64,000 bases of DNA from Algibacter luteus (GCF_900141715.1 NZ_FQYK01000003.1:289847-353846); one strand, 5' to 3'. Counted from the stretch's first letter, positions 35,292 through 45,531 are shown. Notes: generated by a model not told the origin, from the sequence alone. Numbers and translations: made by a program.

Positions 35292-36668
35292 TTATTTTGC
35301 TAAGTTAATTTCAACACGTCTGTTATTAGCTCTACCAGATCTAGTCTTGTTAGTGTCAATTGGTTTTGATTCACCATATCCAAGAGCAGAAAGTCTGAAA
35401 GCATCAATTCCGTTTTCAACTAAATATTCTTTTACAGAATTAGCTCTAGAATCAGATAATCTTTGGTTTAATTTTTCGCTACCTACACTATCAGTATGAC
35501 CTTCTACTGTAAATTTAGCAGTTGGGTATTCTTTAAGAATTCCAATGATATCAGCTAATACAGCTGCAGATTGAGCTTTAATAGTTGATTTTCCTGTATC
35601 AAATAAGATAGTTTTAGCATACTCATTTAAAGTTTTTTGAACTGCTTCTGATACTTCAGGACAACCATTGTTAGCAACAGTACCTTTAACATCTGGACAG
35701 TTATCATCTTTATCTAATACACCGTCACCGTCTTTATCTGGCCATGGGCAACCATTGTTAGCAGCAGGACCTGCTTCGCTAGGACATTTATCGTCAGCAT
35801 CAGTAACACCGTCACCGTCAGCATCAGGACAACCAGCTAAAGCTTTTAAACCAGCAACTGTAGGACAGTTATCTTTGTTATCAGCAATTCCGTCACCGTC
35901 AGTATCAGGACATCCGTTAAGCTCAGCTAAACCAGCTTCGTTAGGACAATCATCTTTACTATCTTCAATTCCGTCACCGTCAGTATCAGGACATCCGTTG
36001 AATGCTTCTAAACCAGCAACATCTGGACAAGCATCATCTTTGTCATATATTCCGTCACCGTCAGTATCAGTTCCACCAAATTTGATAGAGATACCAGCAG
36101 TATGTTGGAAATGTGTATCTAAATAATCTTCGAAAGCATGTTTGTAAGCTGTTTGTACAGTTAAACCGATGTTATCACTGAACCAAACATTGAAACCTAA
36201 AGTACCATTTAATGTACCAGCTCCAATTTCATCTACCCAAGTGTAACCACCACCAAGTCCTACGAAAGGATCGAAAGTGTGACCTTCAGAGAAGTTATAT
36301 TTGATTGTACCATCTACACCGTAGTATGACCAATCACTAACATTGTTAGTTACATCAGGATTTGAGCTTTTATCACCCCATTTATCTATTTTGTTTAAAG
36401 ATCCAGTAAGCCCAAAAGAGAAACCATCGCTTAAGTACTTCGATACAGAGATCGTTGATAATGATGGTAAAATGTTCCAGTGATCAGTTACATTACCGAA
36501 CTCATCAAAAATAGTTTCACTAAATAAACCACCATCTCCATTTGGGTAGGCATCTACTGCGTTTACTCCAATGGTGATTTGCCATGGATTGTTTTGGTCT
36601 TGCGCATTTACGTTGCTATAACCAAGTACAAGCAACATAGCGAACAATAATCTGCTAAGATTTTTCAT
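35292..36668 (-). CDS. OmpA family outer-membrane protein with thrombospondin type 3 repeats
   Basis: The ATG at 36668 gives 458 residues (a TTG two codons earlier is also open). The signal peptide ends near SNVNAQ. About 190 residues of OmpA-like beta-barrel follow, then five or so calcium-binding thrombospondin type 3 repeats (units such as [15 protein letters not shown], residues of about 205-345), and a C-terminal peptidoglycan-binding OmpA domain ([20 protein letters not shown], ending RRVEINLAK). It anchors the outer membrane to the cell wall. The consensus promoter and strong terminator suggest a well-expressed single-gene transcript. Confidence 0.93.
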   Translation of the reverse strand: MKNLSRLLFAMLLVLGYSNVNAQDQNNPWQITIGVNAVDAYPNGDGGLFSETIFDEFGNVTDHWNILPSLSTISVSKYLSDGFSFGLTGSLNKIDKWGDKSSNPDVTNNVSDWSYYGVDGTIKYNFSEGHTFDPFVGLGGGYTWVDEIGAGTLNGTLGFNVWFSDNIGLTVQTAYKHAFEDYLDTHFQHTAGISIKFGGTDTDGDGIYDKDDACPDVAGLEAFNGCPDTDGDGIEDSKDDCPNEAGLAELNGCPDTDGDGIADNKDNCPTVAGLKALAGCPDADGDGVTDADDKCPSEAGPAANNGCPWPDKDGDGVLDKDDNCPDVKGTVANNGCPEVSEAVQKTLNEYAKTILFDTGKSTIKAQSAAVLADIIGILKEYPTAKFTVEGHTDSVGSEKLNQRLSDSRANSVKEYLVENGIDAFRLSALGYGESKPIDTNKTRSGRANNRRVEINLAK

Positions 36669-36703
36669 ATTCAAAAGTTTAATTTTTAAGTGTTAATTGT
36701 GAA

Positions 36704-36734
36704 CAAAAGTAAGTTGTTAAATGTTATTAACAAA
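36704..36734 (-). promoter_or_regulatory. Consensus Bacteroidota promoter of the ompA-like gene
   Basis: On the minus strand TTTG (36731-36734), a 19-base spacer, then TACTTTTG (36704-36711): an exact match to TTTG-N19-TAnnTTTG. The start codon is about 36 bases downstream. Confidence 0.85.
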
Positions 36735-36791
36735 GACAAATATATAAAAAAATAGAAGATTTATGCAGTTCGTCGATAGTTCAGAATGAAT

Positions 36792-37985
36792 TTAGATAAT
36801 TTTAAGGGCTTGACCTACTTTTATAAAGGCTTGTAAAGCCTTATCTAAGTGTGATTTGGTGTGTGCTGCCGACAGTTGCACACGAATTCTTGCTTTTTCT
36901 TTTGGAACTACTGGAAAAAAGAACCCAATAACATAAATTCCTTCCTTTAATAGCATATTTGCCATTGTTTGAGAGAGTTTGGCATCATATAACATAACAG
37001 GAACGATTGCAGAGTCTCCATCTATTATATCGAAACCAGCAGTCTTCATGCCTTTTTTAAAATAATTAGTATTCCATTCTAAGGTATCTCTAAGCTCGGT
37101 GTTATTGGATAACATATCAAATACTTTTATTGATGCTCCAACAATGGCGGGCGCTAATGAATTTGAAAATAAATATGGTCTTGAGCGTTGGCGTAGCATA
37201 TCGATAATTTCTTTTTTACCAGTAGTATAACCACCCATAGCACCGCCTAAAGCTTTTCCTAATGTACCGGTTATAATGTCTATTCTATTTAAAACGCCTT
37301 TTTCTTCAAGAGTACCTCTACCTGTTTTGCCTATAAAACCTGTGGCATGACATTCATCAATCATTACTAAGGCTTCATGTTTTTCAGCTAAATCGCAAAT
37401 TTTATCTAATGGAGCTACAAGTCCATCCATTGAAAACACACCATCTGTAACAATTATTTTAAATCGAGCATTATTTTTATTGGCAGCTATAAGTTGCTTT
37501 TCTAGGTCTGCCATATCATTATTTTGATAGCGATATCTTGCGGCCTTGCATAATCGAACACCGTCAATTATAGAAGCATGATTTAATGAATCTGATATAA
37601 TGGCGTCTTCTGCACCTAACAAAGGTTCAAAAACCCCTCCATTAGCATCAAAAGCTGCAGCATATAATATGGTGTCTTCGGTTTGATAAAAATCTGCGAT
37701 TTTTTGCTCTAGCGTTTTATGAATATCCTGGGTACCGCAGATAAATCGAACCGAACTCATTCCAAACCCGTGAGTATCCATGGTATCTTTAGCTGCTTGA
37801 ATAACTTCTGGATGCGAGGAAAGGCCTAAATAATTATTGGCACAAAAATTTAAAACAGTTTCTCCTGTATTTAAAGTAATTTCTGCACCTTGCGCGGAAG
37901 TTATGATGCGTTCTTCCTTATAAAGTCCATTATTTTTTATGTCTTGCAGTTCAGCTTGAAGATGATTTTTCAGTTTTCCGTACAT
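36792..37985 (-). CDS. kbl: Glycine C-acetyltransferase (2-amino-3-ketobutyrate CoA ligase)
   Basis: A 397-residue PLP enzyme of the alpha-oxoamine synthase family that interconverts 2-amino-3-oxobutyrate plus CoA with glycine plus acetyl-CoA, in threonine breakdown. Diagnostic parts are [32 protein letters not shown] (PLP-contact Asp and His) and the PLP-lysine motif [14 protein letters not shown]. The closely related KBL, BioF and SPT enzymes are hard to separate by eye, but this length and start match bacterial Kbl. No threonine dehydrogenase gene is adjacent; addA lies 21 bases upstream. Confidence 0.9.
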   Translation of the reverse strand: MYGKLKNHLQAELQDIKNNGLYKEERIITSAQGAEITLNTGETVLNFCANNYLGLSSHPEVIQAAKDTMDTHGFGMSSVRFICGTQDIHKTLEQKIADFYQTEDTILYAAAFDANGGVFEPLLGAEDAIISDSLNHASIIDGVRLCKAARYRYQNNDMADLEKQLIAANKNNARFKIIVTDGVFSMDGLVAPLDKICDLAEKHEALVMIDECHATGFIGKTGRGTLEEKGVLNRIDIITGTLGKALGGAMGGYTTGKKEIIDMLRQRSRPYLFSNSLAPAIVGASIKVFDMLSNNTELRDTLEWNTNYFKKGMKTAGFDIIDGDSAIVPVMLYDAKLSQTMANMLLKEGIYVIGFFFPVVPKEKARIRVQLSAAHTKSHLDKALQAFIKVGQALKII

Positions 37986-38006
37986 TTTATTGCGTTTTAT
38001 GCAAAT

Positions 38007-41000
38007 TTAAACATCTTTTACTAAAATATCATCATTTATATAAATAAGAATCTTTCTTTTAACCTTAATATTCATGTCTTCTAAAACATCTTGATAAGTT
38101 TGAAGCTGCTGTGCATATTTTTTATCTTCTAACCCCGTTTTATAATCTATAATAACGGCTTCATTATTAGCATTAATTATAATTCTGTCGGGTCTTAAAA
38201 TTATCCCGTTACTTGATATAATATCACGCTCATTATATATGGTGTTTTTGGAAGTATAAAAATCTTGTAATTTTGGATGATTCACAATGGCTTCTACAGT
38301 TTCTTTTAAAAAAGAGGCTTGATTTGCTGTTACTGTTGAAGAAGTCACGAAATCGTTAATTACATAGGCTATATCGTCATAGGTATTTACTTTAGCCATA
38401 ATATTATGGATAAGGTTTCCTTTTTCTATGGCTTCTTGCTGAGAGGTATCCCATAGTAAACCAGATTTAGTAACCACTTTTATATTTCGATCTTCTTTTG
38501 CTGTTGAAACAAATTCGCTTTGCGTTTTAGTTTTCTTATTAGTTTCTCTACTTTCTGATGTTTTTTTGTAATCACCAAAGCTATAAGTAGTTTCATTAGT
38601 ATTCCAAATACCTAAATGTTGCAGGTAACTAATTAATAATCCTGAATATTTCTTGGTATTGGCTTCGCCTTTAGCTGTTATATCTAATGTTGAAATAACA
38701 TGAAGTTGCTCAATAGCACGTGTTAAGGCAACGTACAAAACATTAATATTATCTAACTCTTGTTCAGATTTGTGTTTGTAGAAGATGCGCAATCCCTCTT
38801 CACCATAATGTTCAAAATCTTTATTATAGTTGAGAAGGGCATGAGTAAAACCATTATATTTTTGTTTATCTAACTCAAACCATTTAAAGTTGAAATTCCT
38901 GTAAATATCCGTATCGGCATAAGGAAAAATGACAACAGGAAACTCTAAGCCTTTAGATTTATGAATGGTCATGATTTGCACCGCTTCTTGCCCTTGTGGC
39001 GAGACAATAGTTAAATTGTCTTTTTTCTTTTCAAAATAATCTAAAAAAGCAGCAATATCTGAGCCTTTCTTTTGTGTGAAATCCAAAATAACATCTAAAT
39101 AAAATTGCACATAAGCGTTCGATTTTTTTACTAATTTAAATTGCCTAACTATAGTTTCAGCTAAATCGTAAAGCGGTAATTGCAATAATGTTTTAGCATC
39201 AACAAAAACCTCGTAATTCTCAAAACTTTTTAAAAGCTTTTCAGTTGAAATTTGGATATGATTTACAAAAAATTGATGTTTATCTTCAATGTGAAAAAGC
39301 GAGGTTAAATAATTAAGAACCTTAATTTTTGTTTCATTGTTTTCTGGCTGAATAAGAAGCAATAGTAAATTATTAATAAAGACAACCTCTGGAGAATTAT
39401 TAATAAGTAAAGTATCTGAAGATATAATGGCTATCCCATTTGAACTTAAATAATCAGCTATCGCAACACCTTCCTTTTTACTTCTAACTAAAACACAAAT
39501 ATCTTTTAACTCAAAGTCATTGTTTTTACATGTATTTATCGTGTTTAAAACGGCTTCAGGGAATAGTTCGTTTTTATCATCTTCTTTGTTAATTTCTAAA
39601 AATGAAAGTTTTACATAGCCATCATTTTCTATTGTAGTATTTTGATGTGCATTTTCGTAAAGCGTTTTATAGTCATTATTATTGAAAACAAAATGCGACA
39701 AATACTTAAAAAAACCATTGTTGAATTTCACAATTTCTTTGAAGCTACGGTAGTTTTCTTCAAGATTTCTTACCTCTTGTTCAACATGAAAAGGCTTGCT
39801 TTTTTGTGCAAATAAATCGATAAATTGTTCTGCTTTTCCTCCGCGCCATCTATAAATAGCTTGTTTAGCATCACCAACAAGCATAATGCTTCCCCCATTG
39901 TAATCAAGTGCGTTACCTTGCAATGGCATTAAGTTTTCCCATTGCATCTGAGAGGTGTCTTGAAACTCATCTATAAAATAATGTTTAAATTTTTCGCCCA
40001 AGCGTTCGTAAATAAAGGGTGTGGGCTGGTCTTTAATTTCATTACTTATTATAGCGTTAAATTCTGAAATCAACATTTTATTTTGGTCTTCTTTCAATAT
40101 TTTTAATTCATTATCGATGGCTTTTAAAACAGATAATGGGGATATGTTTTTATAAAACGCATGCAAAAATTTTAAATGAAAAACCGCTTTTTTTGTAAGC
40201 TTGAAAGCTGAAACCAGTTCTGGTTTTATTCCGTCCAATATGATTTTTATATCTTCTGTTCTGGTTTTTTTTGGATACAGGGGTTTCTCTTCTAAATTAG
40301 CAATCCAAGCAGTTGAAAAATTTATATCAAGATTGCAATTTTTAAGTTTTAAAAAATAGTTTGGTAAATATGCTTTACTTCCACCTGAAAAATCTGAATG
40401 TTCTAAACCAGCTTCCTCAATTAAACCAAGCACACTATCAGCACTTTTCACAAGTTGTTTTTCTACAATAGTAATTTCAGATTGAAGCTGTTTTTTTAGC
40501 AGATTAAAATCTTCTAAAGTCTTATCATTTAATGTGTTAATGTAAGGCACATCGTTTTCACTAACCAGTAGTTTAGCAATCTTATTAAAATCGTAGGCGA
40601 TGTCCCAACTTTTGTCATCATCGGCTTTTTCAATGGCAAAATCGACTAATATTTTTGTTAAAACATTATCAGTTCCAGCCTTAGCAATTAAACTATCAAC
40701 AGCTTCAAAAAGTATAGATTCAGAATCTAATTCCACTTCAAAATTTAAAGGCAGTTTTAAATCGTAAGCAAAAGTTCTAATTAACTTATGTGTAAATTTA
40801 TCAATGGTCGAAATATCAAAAGCAGCATAGTTATGCAGTATGGTATCTAAAATAATTTTTGATTTTTCGTGAATTTCACTTGGTTCGATTCCTGTCTCTT
40901 CACAAATGCTTTTAAACATGGAGTTATCTTCCGTTAAAATACCATCATTAGAAAACGTTTTAAGCATTTCAATGATACGATCTTTCATTTCAGCGACGGC

Positions 41001-41150
41001 TTTATTGGTGAAAGTGATTGCTAAAACACGCTTAAAAAAGTCGGGTTGATTGGAGTTAAATAATACCTTTAAATATTCTTTTACAAGTGTATACGTTTTT
41101 CCGCTACCAGCAGAGGCGTTATATATGATAAAAGGATGCGTTTGTTGCAT
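38007..41150 (-). CDS. addA: UvrD-like helicase/nuclease, AddA (RecB-like) subunit
   Basis: A 1047-residue helicase-nuclease. Walker A is in NASAGSGKTYTLV (about residues 11-23). Further SF1 helicase motifs include AITFTNKAVAEMK, YHFIDEFQDTS-like HYFIDEFQDTSQMQW, VGDAKQAIYRWRGGK and LYVALTRA. The C-terminal nuclease core is AVIIDYKTGLED. The architecture fits AddA, which unwinds and trims DNA ends for RecA-mediated repair together with the AddB-like protein encoded nearby. It is first in a minus-strand run and kbl begins 21 bases after it. Confidence 0.85.
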   Translation of the reverse strand: MQQTHPFIIYNASAGSGKTYTLVKEYLKVLFNSNQPDFFKRVLAITFTNKAVAEMKDRIIEMLKTFSNDGILTEDNSMFKSICEETGIEPSEIHEKSKIILDTILHNYAAFDISTIDKFTHKLIRTFAYDLKLPLNFEVELDSESILFEAVDSLIAKAGTDNVLTKILVDFAIEKADDDKSWDIAYDFNKIAKLLVSENDVPYINTLNDKTLEDFNLLKKQLQSEITIVEKQLVKSADSVLGLIEEAGLEHSDFSGGSKAYLPNYFLKLKNCNLDINFSTAWIANLEEKPLYPKKTRTEDIKIILDGIKPELVSAFKLTKKAVFHLKFLHAFYKNISPLSVLKAIDNELKILKEDQNKMLISEFNAIISNEIKDQPTPFIYERLGEKFKHYFIDEFQDTSQMQWENLMPLQGNALDYNGGSIMLVGDAKQAIYRWRGGKAEQFIDLFAQKSKPFHVEQEVRNLEENYRSFKEIVKFNNGFFKYLSHFVFNNNDYKTLYENAHQNTTIENDGYVKLSFLEINKEDDKNELFPEAVLNTINTCKNNDFELKDICVLVRSKKEGVAIADYLSSNGIAIISSDTLLINNSPEVVFINNLLLLLIQPENNETKIKVLNYLTSLFHIEDKHQFFVNHIQISTEKLLKSFENYEVFVDAKTLLQLPLYDLAETIVRQFKLVKKSNAYVQFYLDVILDFTQKKGSDIAAFLDYFEKKKDNLTIVSPQGQEAVQIMTIHKSKGLEFPVVIFPYADTDIYRNFNFKWFELDKQKYNGFTHALLNYNKDFEHYGEEGLRIFYKHKSEQELDNINVLYVALTRAIEQLHVISTLDITAKGEANTKKYSGLLISYLQHLGIWNTNETTYSFGDYKKTSESRETNKKTKTQSEFVSTAKEDRNIKVVTKSGLLWDTSQQEAIEKGNLIHNIMAKVNTYDDIAYVINDFVTSSTVTANQASFLKETVEAIVNHPKLQDFYTSKNTIYNERDIISSNGIILRPDRIIINANNEAVIIDYKTGLEDKKYAQQLQTYQDVLEDMNIKVKRKILIYINDDILVKDV

Positions 41151-41230
41151 AAAGAATGATTTGCCTACAAGATAAAAACTATCAATGGTTTCATAACAAT
41201 TTATTATTTTTTATTGAGCCGTTTTATGCG

Positions 41231-41238
41231 TAAATTTG
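41231..41238 (+). promoter_or_regulatory. -7 promoter element for the sod gene
   Basis: TAAATTTG matches TAnnTTTG, 38 bases before the sod start codon. A -33 TTTG at proper spacing was not found. Confidence 0.5.
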
Positions 41239-41275
41239 GAAGGAATAAAATATTAATAAATAAAAACAAAAAATT

Positions 41276-41884
41276 ATGGCTTTCGAATTACCGAAATTAG
41301 GATATGCTTATGATGCTTTAGAACCTCATATTGATGCTAGAACAATGGAAATACATCATACAAAGCATCATGCTGGTTATACAAACAATTTAAATAACGC
41401 TATAGCTGGAACAGCTTTAGAAGGAAAATCTATTGAAGATATTCTTGCGAATTTAGATATGAGTAATGCTGCAGTGAGAAATAATGGAGGAGGATTTTAT
41501 AACCACTCATTATTTTGGAGTGTTATGAACCCTGAAGATAAAGGCTACTTATCAGGCGAACTAAAAGATGCCATTGAAGCAGCTTATGGCTCTAAAGAAG
41601 CTTTTGTTGAGGCTTTTAGTAAAGCAGCAGCGACCCGTTTTGGATCTGGTTGGGCATGGTTATGTGTGCACAAAGGGGGTAAGGTAGAAGTTTGTTCTTC
41701 TCCAAATCAAGATAACCCATTAATGCCAGGAGTTGGTTGTGGAGGAACACCAATTTTAGGACTTGACGTGTGGGAACATGCGTATTACTTAAACTATCAA
41801 AATCGTCGTCCAGATTACATCAAAGCATTTTTTAATGTGCTTAACTGGAACGAAGTTGAAAAACGTTACGCAGAGGCTAAGTAA
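41276..41884 (+). CDS. sodA: Superoxide dismutase (Fe/Mn family)
   Basis: A 202-residue enzyme that dismutates superoxide to oxygen and peroxide. Metal ligands are His27 in EIHHTKHH, His77 in FYNHSLFW, and the Asp and His in DVWEHAYYL. The GSGWAWLC and NQDNPLMP segments are nearer to Mn-type than Fe-type enzymes, so a Mn or cambialistic enzyme is likely; the metal cannot be settled by sequence alone. No signal peptide, so it is cytoplasmic. It is divergent from addA and has its own terminator. Confidence 0.92.
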   Translation: MAFELPKLGYAYDALEPHIDARTMEIHHTKHHAGYTNNLNNAIAGTALEGKSIEDILANLDMSNAAVRNNGGGFYNHSLFWSVMNPEDKGYLSGELKDAIEAAYGSKEAFVEAFSKAAATRFGSGWAWLCVHKGGKVEVCSSPNQDNPLMPGVGCGGTPILGLDVWEHAYYLNYQNRRPDYIKAFFNVLNWNEVEKRYAEAK

Positions 41885-41907
41885 AAACGATTAATTTTTA
41901 ATAAATA

Positions 41908-41940
41908 AAGGCAAATTCAGAAATGAATTTGTCTTTTTTT
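41908..41940 (+). terminator. Terminator of the sod gene
   Basis: AAGGCAAATTCA pairs with TGAATTTGTCTT around GAAA, followed by a T-run. Confidence 0.85.
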
Positions 41941-41942
41941 AT

Positions 41943-42120
41943 GGCGTTACTTACCGAACGGGCTAATTGTTAAATATTTATGTGAAACAGTACAGAAGAT
42001 TTTTCAGAATATCATACTTTAATAAGCATCAAAATTAAGTTGACTATGCTTCTTTTAAAAGTTCTAAAAGGAAAAAATTTTATCCCGATCGTAGCCAAAG
42101 GGTTGCCTGTCTCTAACGCA
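41943..42120 (+). repeat. Possible degenerate copy of the dispersed foldback element
   Basis: GGCGTTAC near 41943 and CTCTAACGCA ending near 42120 resemble the two ends of the repeat family. A GGGCT segment and a GGGTTGCCT segment lie inside, but the centre is unrelated. It may be a decayed copy or a chance likeness. Confidence 0.35.
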
Positions 42121-42193
42121 AATTAAAACCGTAACAAGTAAACGAAATAACAAATTGAAAAAGCTGCATTTTAGCACGAAAGTATATAAAATG

Positions 42194-42263
42194 AAAAAGG
42201 TGAACAGATGTCCACCTTTTTGCCCCAAATCTACCATAAACTTAACCTACTTATGTTATGGTG
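42194..42263 (-). ncRNA. Duplicated structured element, copy A (candidate small RNA)
   Basis: Read on the minus strand: hairpin ACCATAA...TTATGGT enclosing AAGTAGGTTAAG, then TAGATTTGGGGCAAA, then a second hairpin AGGTGGAC-ATCT-GTTCACCT and a T-run. It is nearly identical to copy B at 42406 (about 65 of 70 bases the same), yet the sequence between the two is unrelated. The second hairpin plus T-run looks like a terminator on either strand. A known flavobacterial RNA family (for example Flavo-1) is possible but not verified. The surrounding 41885-42592 gap contains no gene. Confidence 0.5.
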
Positions 42264-42405
42264 GTTCAAATATATAACGGCTATTTCTTCTACTAAAATA
42301 TTTTAGTTAAACGGCTTAAATATTGGCTTAAACGAGATATTGGTACTTTATAAGGATAAAGTGCAAACCAATTCTTTTAACTACTGAATCGAAACTAAAA
42401 AGCAT

Positions 42406-42479
42406 AAAAAAAGGCGAACAGATGTTCACCTTTTTTTGCCCCAAATCTACCATGAACTTAACCTACTTATGTTATGGTG
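42406..42479 (-). ncRNA. Duplicated structured element, copy B (candidate small RNA)
   Basis: This is the second copy, closer to purF. On the minus strand its terminator-like hairpin reads AGGTGAAC-ATCT-GTTCGCCT followed by seven T. The differences from copy A keep all pairs of this hairpin on the minus strand (as G-U wobbles) but give A-C mismatches on the plus strand. The first hairpin, by contrast, keeps pairing better on the plus strand (ACCATGA with TTATGGT). The transcribed strand is therefore unsettled. It lies in the 3' region of the purF-like transcript. Confidence 0.5.
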
Positions 42480-42592
42480 AGACCAATTTATGTGTAATTT
42501 AAATATTTTGACTATTTTTTAGATGAAACGCGTTTTTTTAGGATGAAATACATATTTTATGATATTCTCCACAAAAATTAGCAATTTCGCAA

Positions 42593-44491
42593 TTAGTATG
42601 CACGTTCATTATTGCCTTCGTAAAAATTAATAAAAGCACGGTTAACAACTCTATTTCCTCCCACTGTAGGATAGTTGCCTGTAAAATACCAATCGCCTAA
42701 ATGACCCGGACATGCTTTATGTAAATTCTCAACAGGTTGAAAGATTATTTTCACTTCAGCGTTTATGGTTTCATCACTTAACAAGACTGATATTTTATTA
42801 GAAATCTCTTCGTCTGTAAACGGGTCATAAATTTCTTTTACAAAATTCTGTACATATTTATCTTCTAAGTCTGTTTGCGTAACACACTTTTCATAAACAT
42901 CTTTAACTATATGATATTTACCGGCATCTTTTAGCAATGCTAGGGCAGCTTGAAATGCAACTAAATCTTCCAATCTAGCCATATCAATGCCATAACAATC
43001 TGGGTATCGAATTTGAGGTGCCGAAGACACAACAACAATCTTTTTCGGGTTCAAGCGATCTAGCATTTTTAAGATACTCTTCTTTAAAGTGGTACCGCGT
43101 ACAATACTATCATCAATAATAACGAGATTATCTGTTGGCTTAATAACGCCATAGGTAACATCATAAACATGTGCCACCAAATCGTCTCTACTACTATCTT
43201 CAGTAATAAACGTTCTAAGCTTTACATCTTTTATGGCTATTTTTTCAACTCTAGCACGTTCAGATAAAATTTCAGTAACCTTAGCCGCAGATAATGAGCG
43301 TTGACCGTTTAAAATAGCTGCGGTTTTTGTTTTATTAATAAAAGCCTCAGCAGTTTCTATCATACCAAAAAACGAAGTTTCAGCAGTATTAGGGATGTAT
43401 GAGAATACCGTGTTCTTTGTATCGTTATCAATAGCTTCTAAAACTTTAGGCATAAGTAGTTTTCCTAACATTTTACGCTCTTGATATATTTCGGCATCAC
43501 TACCTCTAGAAAAATAAATGCGCTCAAACGAACATGATTTTCTTTCTAAAGGCTCTAATATTTTCTTTATTCTAACATCGCCAGATTTTTTAGTAATAAT
43601 AGCATGTCCTGGCGTGAGCTCTTTTACATCTTCAAATTTTACATTGAAAACCGTTTGTATCACTGGTCTTTCAGAAGCTATAACAACAATTTCATCATCT
43701 TTATAATAATATGCCGGACGTATTCCTGCGGGGTCTCTTAATACAAAAGCATCCCCATGGCCAATAAGTCCTGCCATAGCATAACCACCATCCCAATTTT
43801 TTGCTGCACGTTTTAGTATTTTGCTAACCTTTAAGCGTTCTGCAATTTGTGGTGAAGCGTTTCTTTTGTTATACCCTTCTTTCTTTAGATCTTTATAAAT
43901 TTTACTAACTGCATCATCTAAAAAATGACCAATTTTCTCCATTATGGTAATGGTATCGGTATATTCTTTTGGGTGCTGGCCTAATTCAATAAGGTTGCTA
44001 AAAAGTTCCTTAACATTAGTCATGTTAAAGTTTCCAGCCATAATTAAGTTTCTGTGCATCCAGTTATTTTGTCTTAAAAATGGATGAACACTTTCTACGC
44101 TATTTTTACCAAATGTACCGTAACGTACATGTCCTAATAGAACCTCGCCAATGTATGGGATGTTCTTTTTTTGCGCCGCTACATCTTCTTTGTATTCTGG
44201 ATGCGCCTCAAACTCTTTATTAACTCTATCGTTAATTTGAGCGAAAATATCCTGAATTGGTTGTTGCGCAACAGAACGCACTCTGCTAATGTATCGTTCT
44301 CCGGGTTTAGTATCTAATTTTATACTTGCAAAACCAGCGCCATCTTGTCCACGGTTATGCTGCTTTTCCATCATTAAATACATTTTGTTTACACCGTAAA
44401 ATGCGCTGCCATATTTTTCTTTATAAAACTCTAGTGGTTTTAAAAGTCTAATCATGGCTATTCCACATTCGTGTTTTAAGGCATCACTCAT
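42593..44491 (-). CDS. purF: Amidophosphoribosyltransferase-like protein (PurF family, long divergent form)
   Basis: A 632-residue class II glutamine amidotransferase fused to a phosphoribosyltransferase domain. The likely nucleophile is Cys9 in HECGIAMI after an eight-residue leader, as in PurF enzymes with a cleaved propeptide. QHNRGQDGAGF and HVRYGTFG build the glutaminase site, and LVIIDDSIVRGTT binds PRPP. It is over 100 residues longer than typical PurF, and the usual VPDS motif reads IPNTAET. It may be the purine-pathway enzyme or a paralogue. The PfkB-family kinase gene lies upstream on the same strand. Confidence 0.85.
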   Translation of the reverse strand: MSDALKHECGIAMIRLLKPLEFYKEKYGSAFYGVNKMYLMMEKQHNRGQDGAGFASIKLDTKPGERYISRVRSVAQQPIQDIFAQINDRVNKEFEAHPEYKEDVAAQKKNIPYIGEVLLGHVRYGTFGKNSVESVHPFLRQNNWMHRNLIMAGNFNMTNVKELFSNLIELGQHPKEYTDTITIMEKIGHFLDDAVSKIYKDLKKEGYNKRNASPQIAERLKVSKILKRAAKNWDGGYAMAGLIGHGDAFVLRDPAGIRPAYYYKDDEIVVIASERPVIQTVFNVKFEDVKELTPGHAIITKKSGDVRIKKILEPLERKSCSFERIYFSRGSDAEIYQERKMLGKLLMPKVLEAIDNDTKNTVFSYIPNTAETSFFGMIETAEAFINKTKTAAILNGQRSLSAAKVTEILSERARVEKIAIKDVKLRTFITEDSSRDDLVAHVYDVTYGVIKPTDNLVIIDDSIVRGTTLKKSILKMLDRLNPKKIVVVSSAPQIRYPDCYGIDMARLEDLVAFQAALALLKDAGKYHIVKDVYEKCVTQTDLEDKYVQNFVKEIYDPFTDEEISNKISVLLSDETINAEVKIIFQPVENLHKACPGHLGDWYFTGNYPTVGGNRVVNRAFINFYEGNNERAY

Positions 44492-44557
44492 AACTAAAAT
44501 TGTTTTCGCTTTCGCGGAAATAAAATTATGTTTAAACTCCCCATTTTAAGGGAATTA

Positions 44558-44565
44558 CAAAAATA
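44558..44565 (-). promoter_or_regulatory. -7 promoter element for the purF-like gene
   Basis: TATTTTTG on the minus strand matches TAnnTTTG about 67 bases before the ATG. The leader contains a small GAAA-capped hairpin (TTTCCGC GAAA GCGAAA, 44504-44520). Confidence 0.5.
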
Positions 44566-44569
44566 TTTA

Positions 44570-44599
44570 AAATAAAAACGCACTCTTATTTAGAGCGCG
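44570..44599 (-). terminator. Terminator of the PfkB-family kinase gene
   Basis: On the minus strand CGCGCTCT pairs with AGAGTGCG (one G-U) around AAATA, then TTTTTATTTT, six bases after the stop codon. Confidence 0.7.
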
Positions 44600-44604
44600 C
44601 TGAA

Positions 44605-45531
44605 TTATCCTAATTCTATATCAAATTGCGTTAGTTGCTTAAACTGCAACAAACGTTTATGTACTTCTTTACTTGGTAAATTTTGCATTCGCTGGGTGCC
44701 AAATTTTTCAACACAAAACGAAGCTAAAGTTGATCCGTAGATAACAGCGTTTTTCATATTTTCAAACGATGTGTCGTCTGTTTTCGCAATATATCCAGCG
44801 AATCCACCAGCAAATGTATCTCCAGCTCCCGTTGGGTCAAAAACTTCCTCCAAAGGTAAGGCCGGGGCATAAAAAACATGGTCGTTATGGAAAAGTAACG
44901 CACCGTGCTCTCCTTTTTTAATGACCACATATTTAGGACCCATTTTGTGAATTTTCCTGGCTGCAACAAGTAAAGAGTATTCACCCGTTAATTGTCTCGC
45001 TTCTTCATCATTTATAGTAATAACATCTACACGTTTTATTACATTTAGTAAATCATCTAAAGCACAATCCATCCAAAAATTCATGGTATCTAAGATTACC
45101 AATTTTGGTTTAACCGACATTTGATCTAAAACACTAGATTGGACGAGAGGATGCAAGTTTCCTAACATAACAACCCCAGCATCTTTGTAATTTTCTGGCA
45201 CTTTTGGATTAAAATCTGCTAAAGTATTTAACTCGGTTACCAAGGTATCACGAGTATTCATATCATTGTGATAGCGCCCACTCCAAAAGAATGTTTTTCC
45301 CTCTTTCACAATTTCAATACCTGAAATGTCAATATTTCTATCTGAAAGTAAATCTAAATATTCTTGTGGAAAATCTCCGCCAACAATCGAAACTGCAGCA
45401 GTATCAACATTAAAATAAGAAGCCGCAAGACCTATGAAAGTAGCGGCGCCGCCCAAGATTTTATCGGTTTTGCCGAAAGGCGTTTCTATAGCATCAAATG
45501 CTACCGTACCTACAATGACTAATTTGCTCAT
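44605..45531 (-). CDS. PfkB family carbohydrate kinase
   Basis: A 308-residue ribokinase-like sugar/nucleoside kinase. The N-terminal glycine-rich ILGGAATFIGLAASYF and the C-terminal catalytic signature DPTGAGDTFAGGFAGYI (Asp base in GAGD) identify the family. Substrate unknown; ribose, adenosine and fructose-type sugars are all possible. It lies upstream of the PurF-like gene on the same strand, but a terminator and new promoter separate them. I recall this adjacency in other Flavobacteriaceae, which might point to nucleoside or ribose metabolism (inference). Confidence 0.87.
   Translation of the reverse strand: MSKLVIVGTVAFDAIETPFGKTDKILGGAATFIGLAASYFNVDTAAVSIVGGDFPQEYLDLLSDRNIDISGIEIVKEGKTFFWSGRYHNDMNTRDTLVTELNTLADFNPKVPENYKDAGVVMLGNLHPLVQSSVLDQMSVKPKLVILDTMNFWMDCALDDLLNVIKRVDVITINDEEARQLTGEYSLLVAARKIHKMGPKYVVIKKGEHGALLFHNDHVFYAPALPLEEVFDPTGAGDTFAGGFAGYIAKTDDTSFENMKNAVIYGSTLASFCVEKFGTQRMQNLPSKEVHKRLLQFKQLTQFDIELG

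Noticed and set aside
35668..36126. Plus-strand ORF rich in Ser-Pro repeats, and a periodic DNA repeat
   Set aside because: It is the antisense shadow of the calcium-binding thrombospondin type 3 repeats in the OmpA-like gene; the DNA periodicity follows the protein repeat and is not a CRISPR array.
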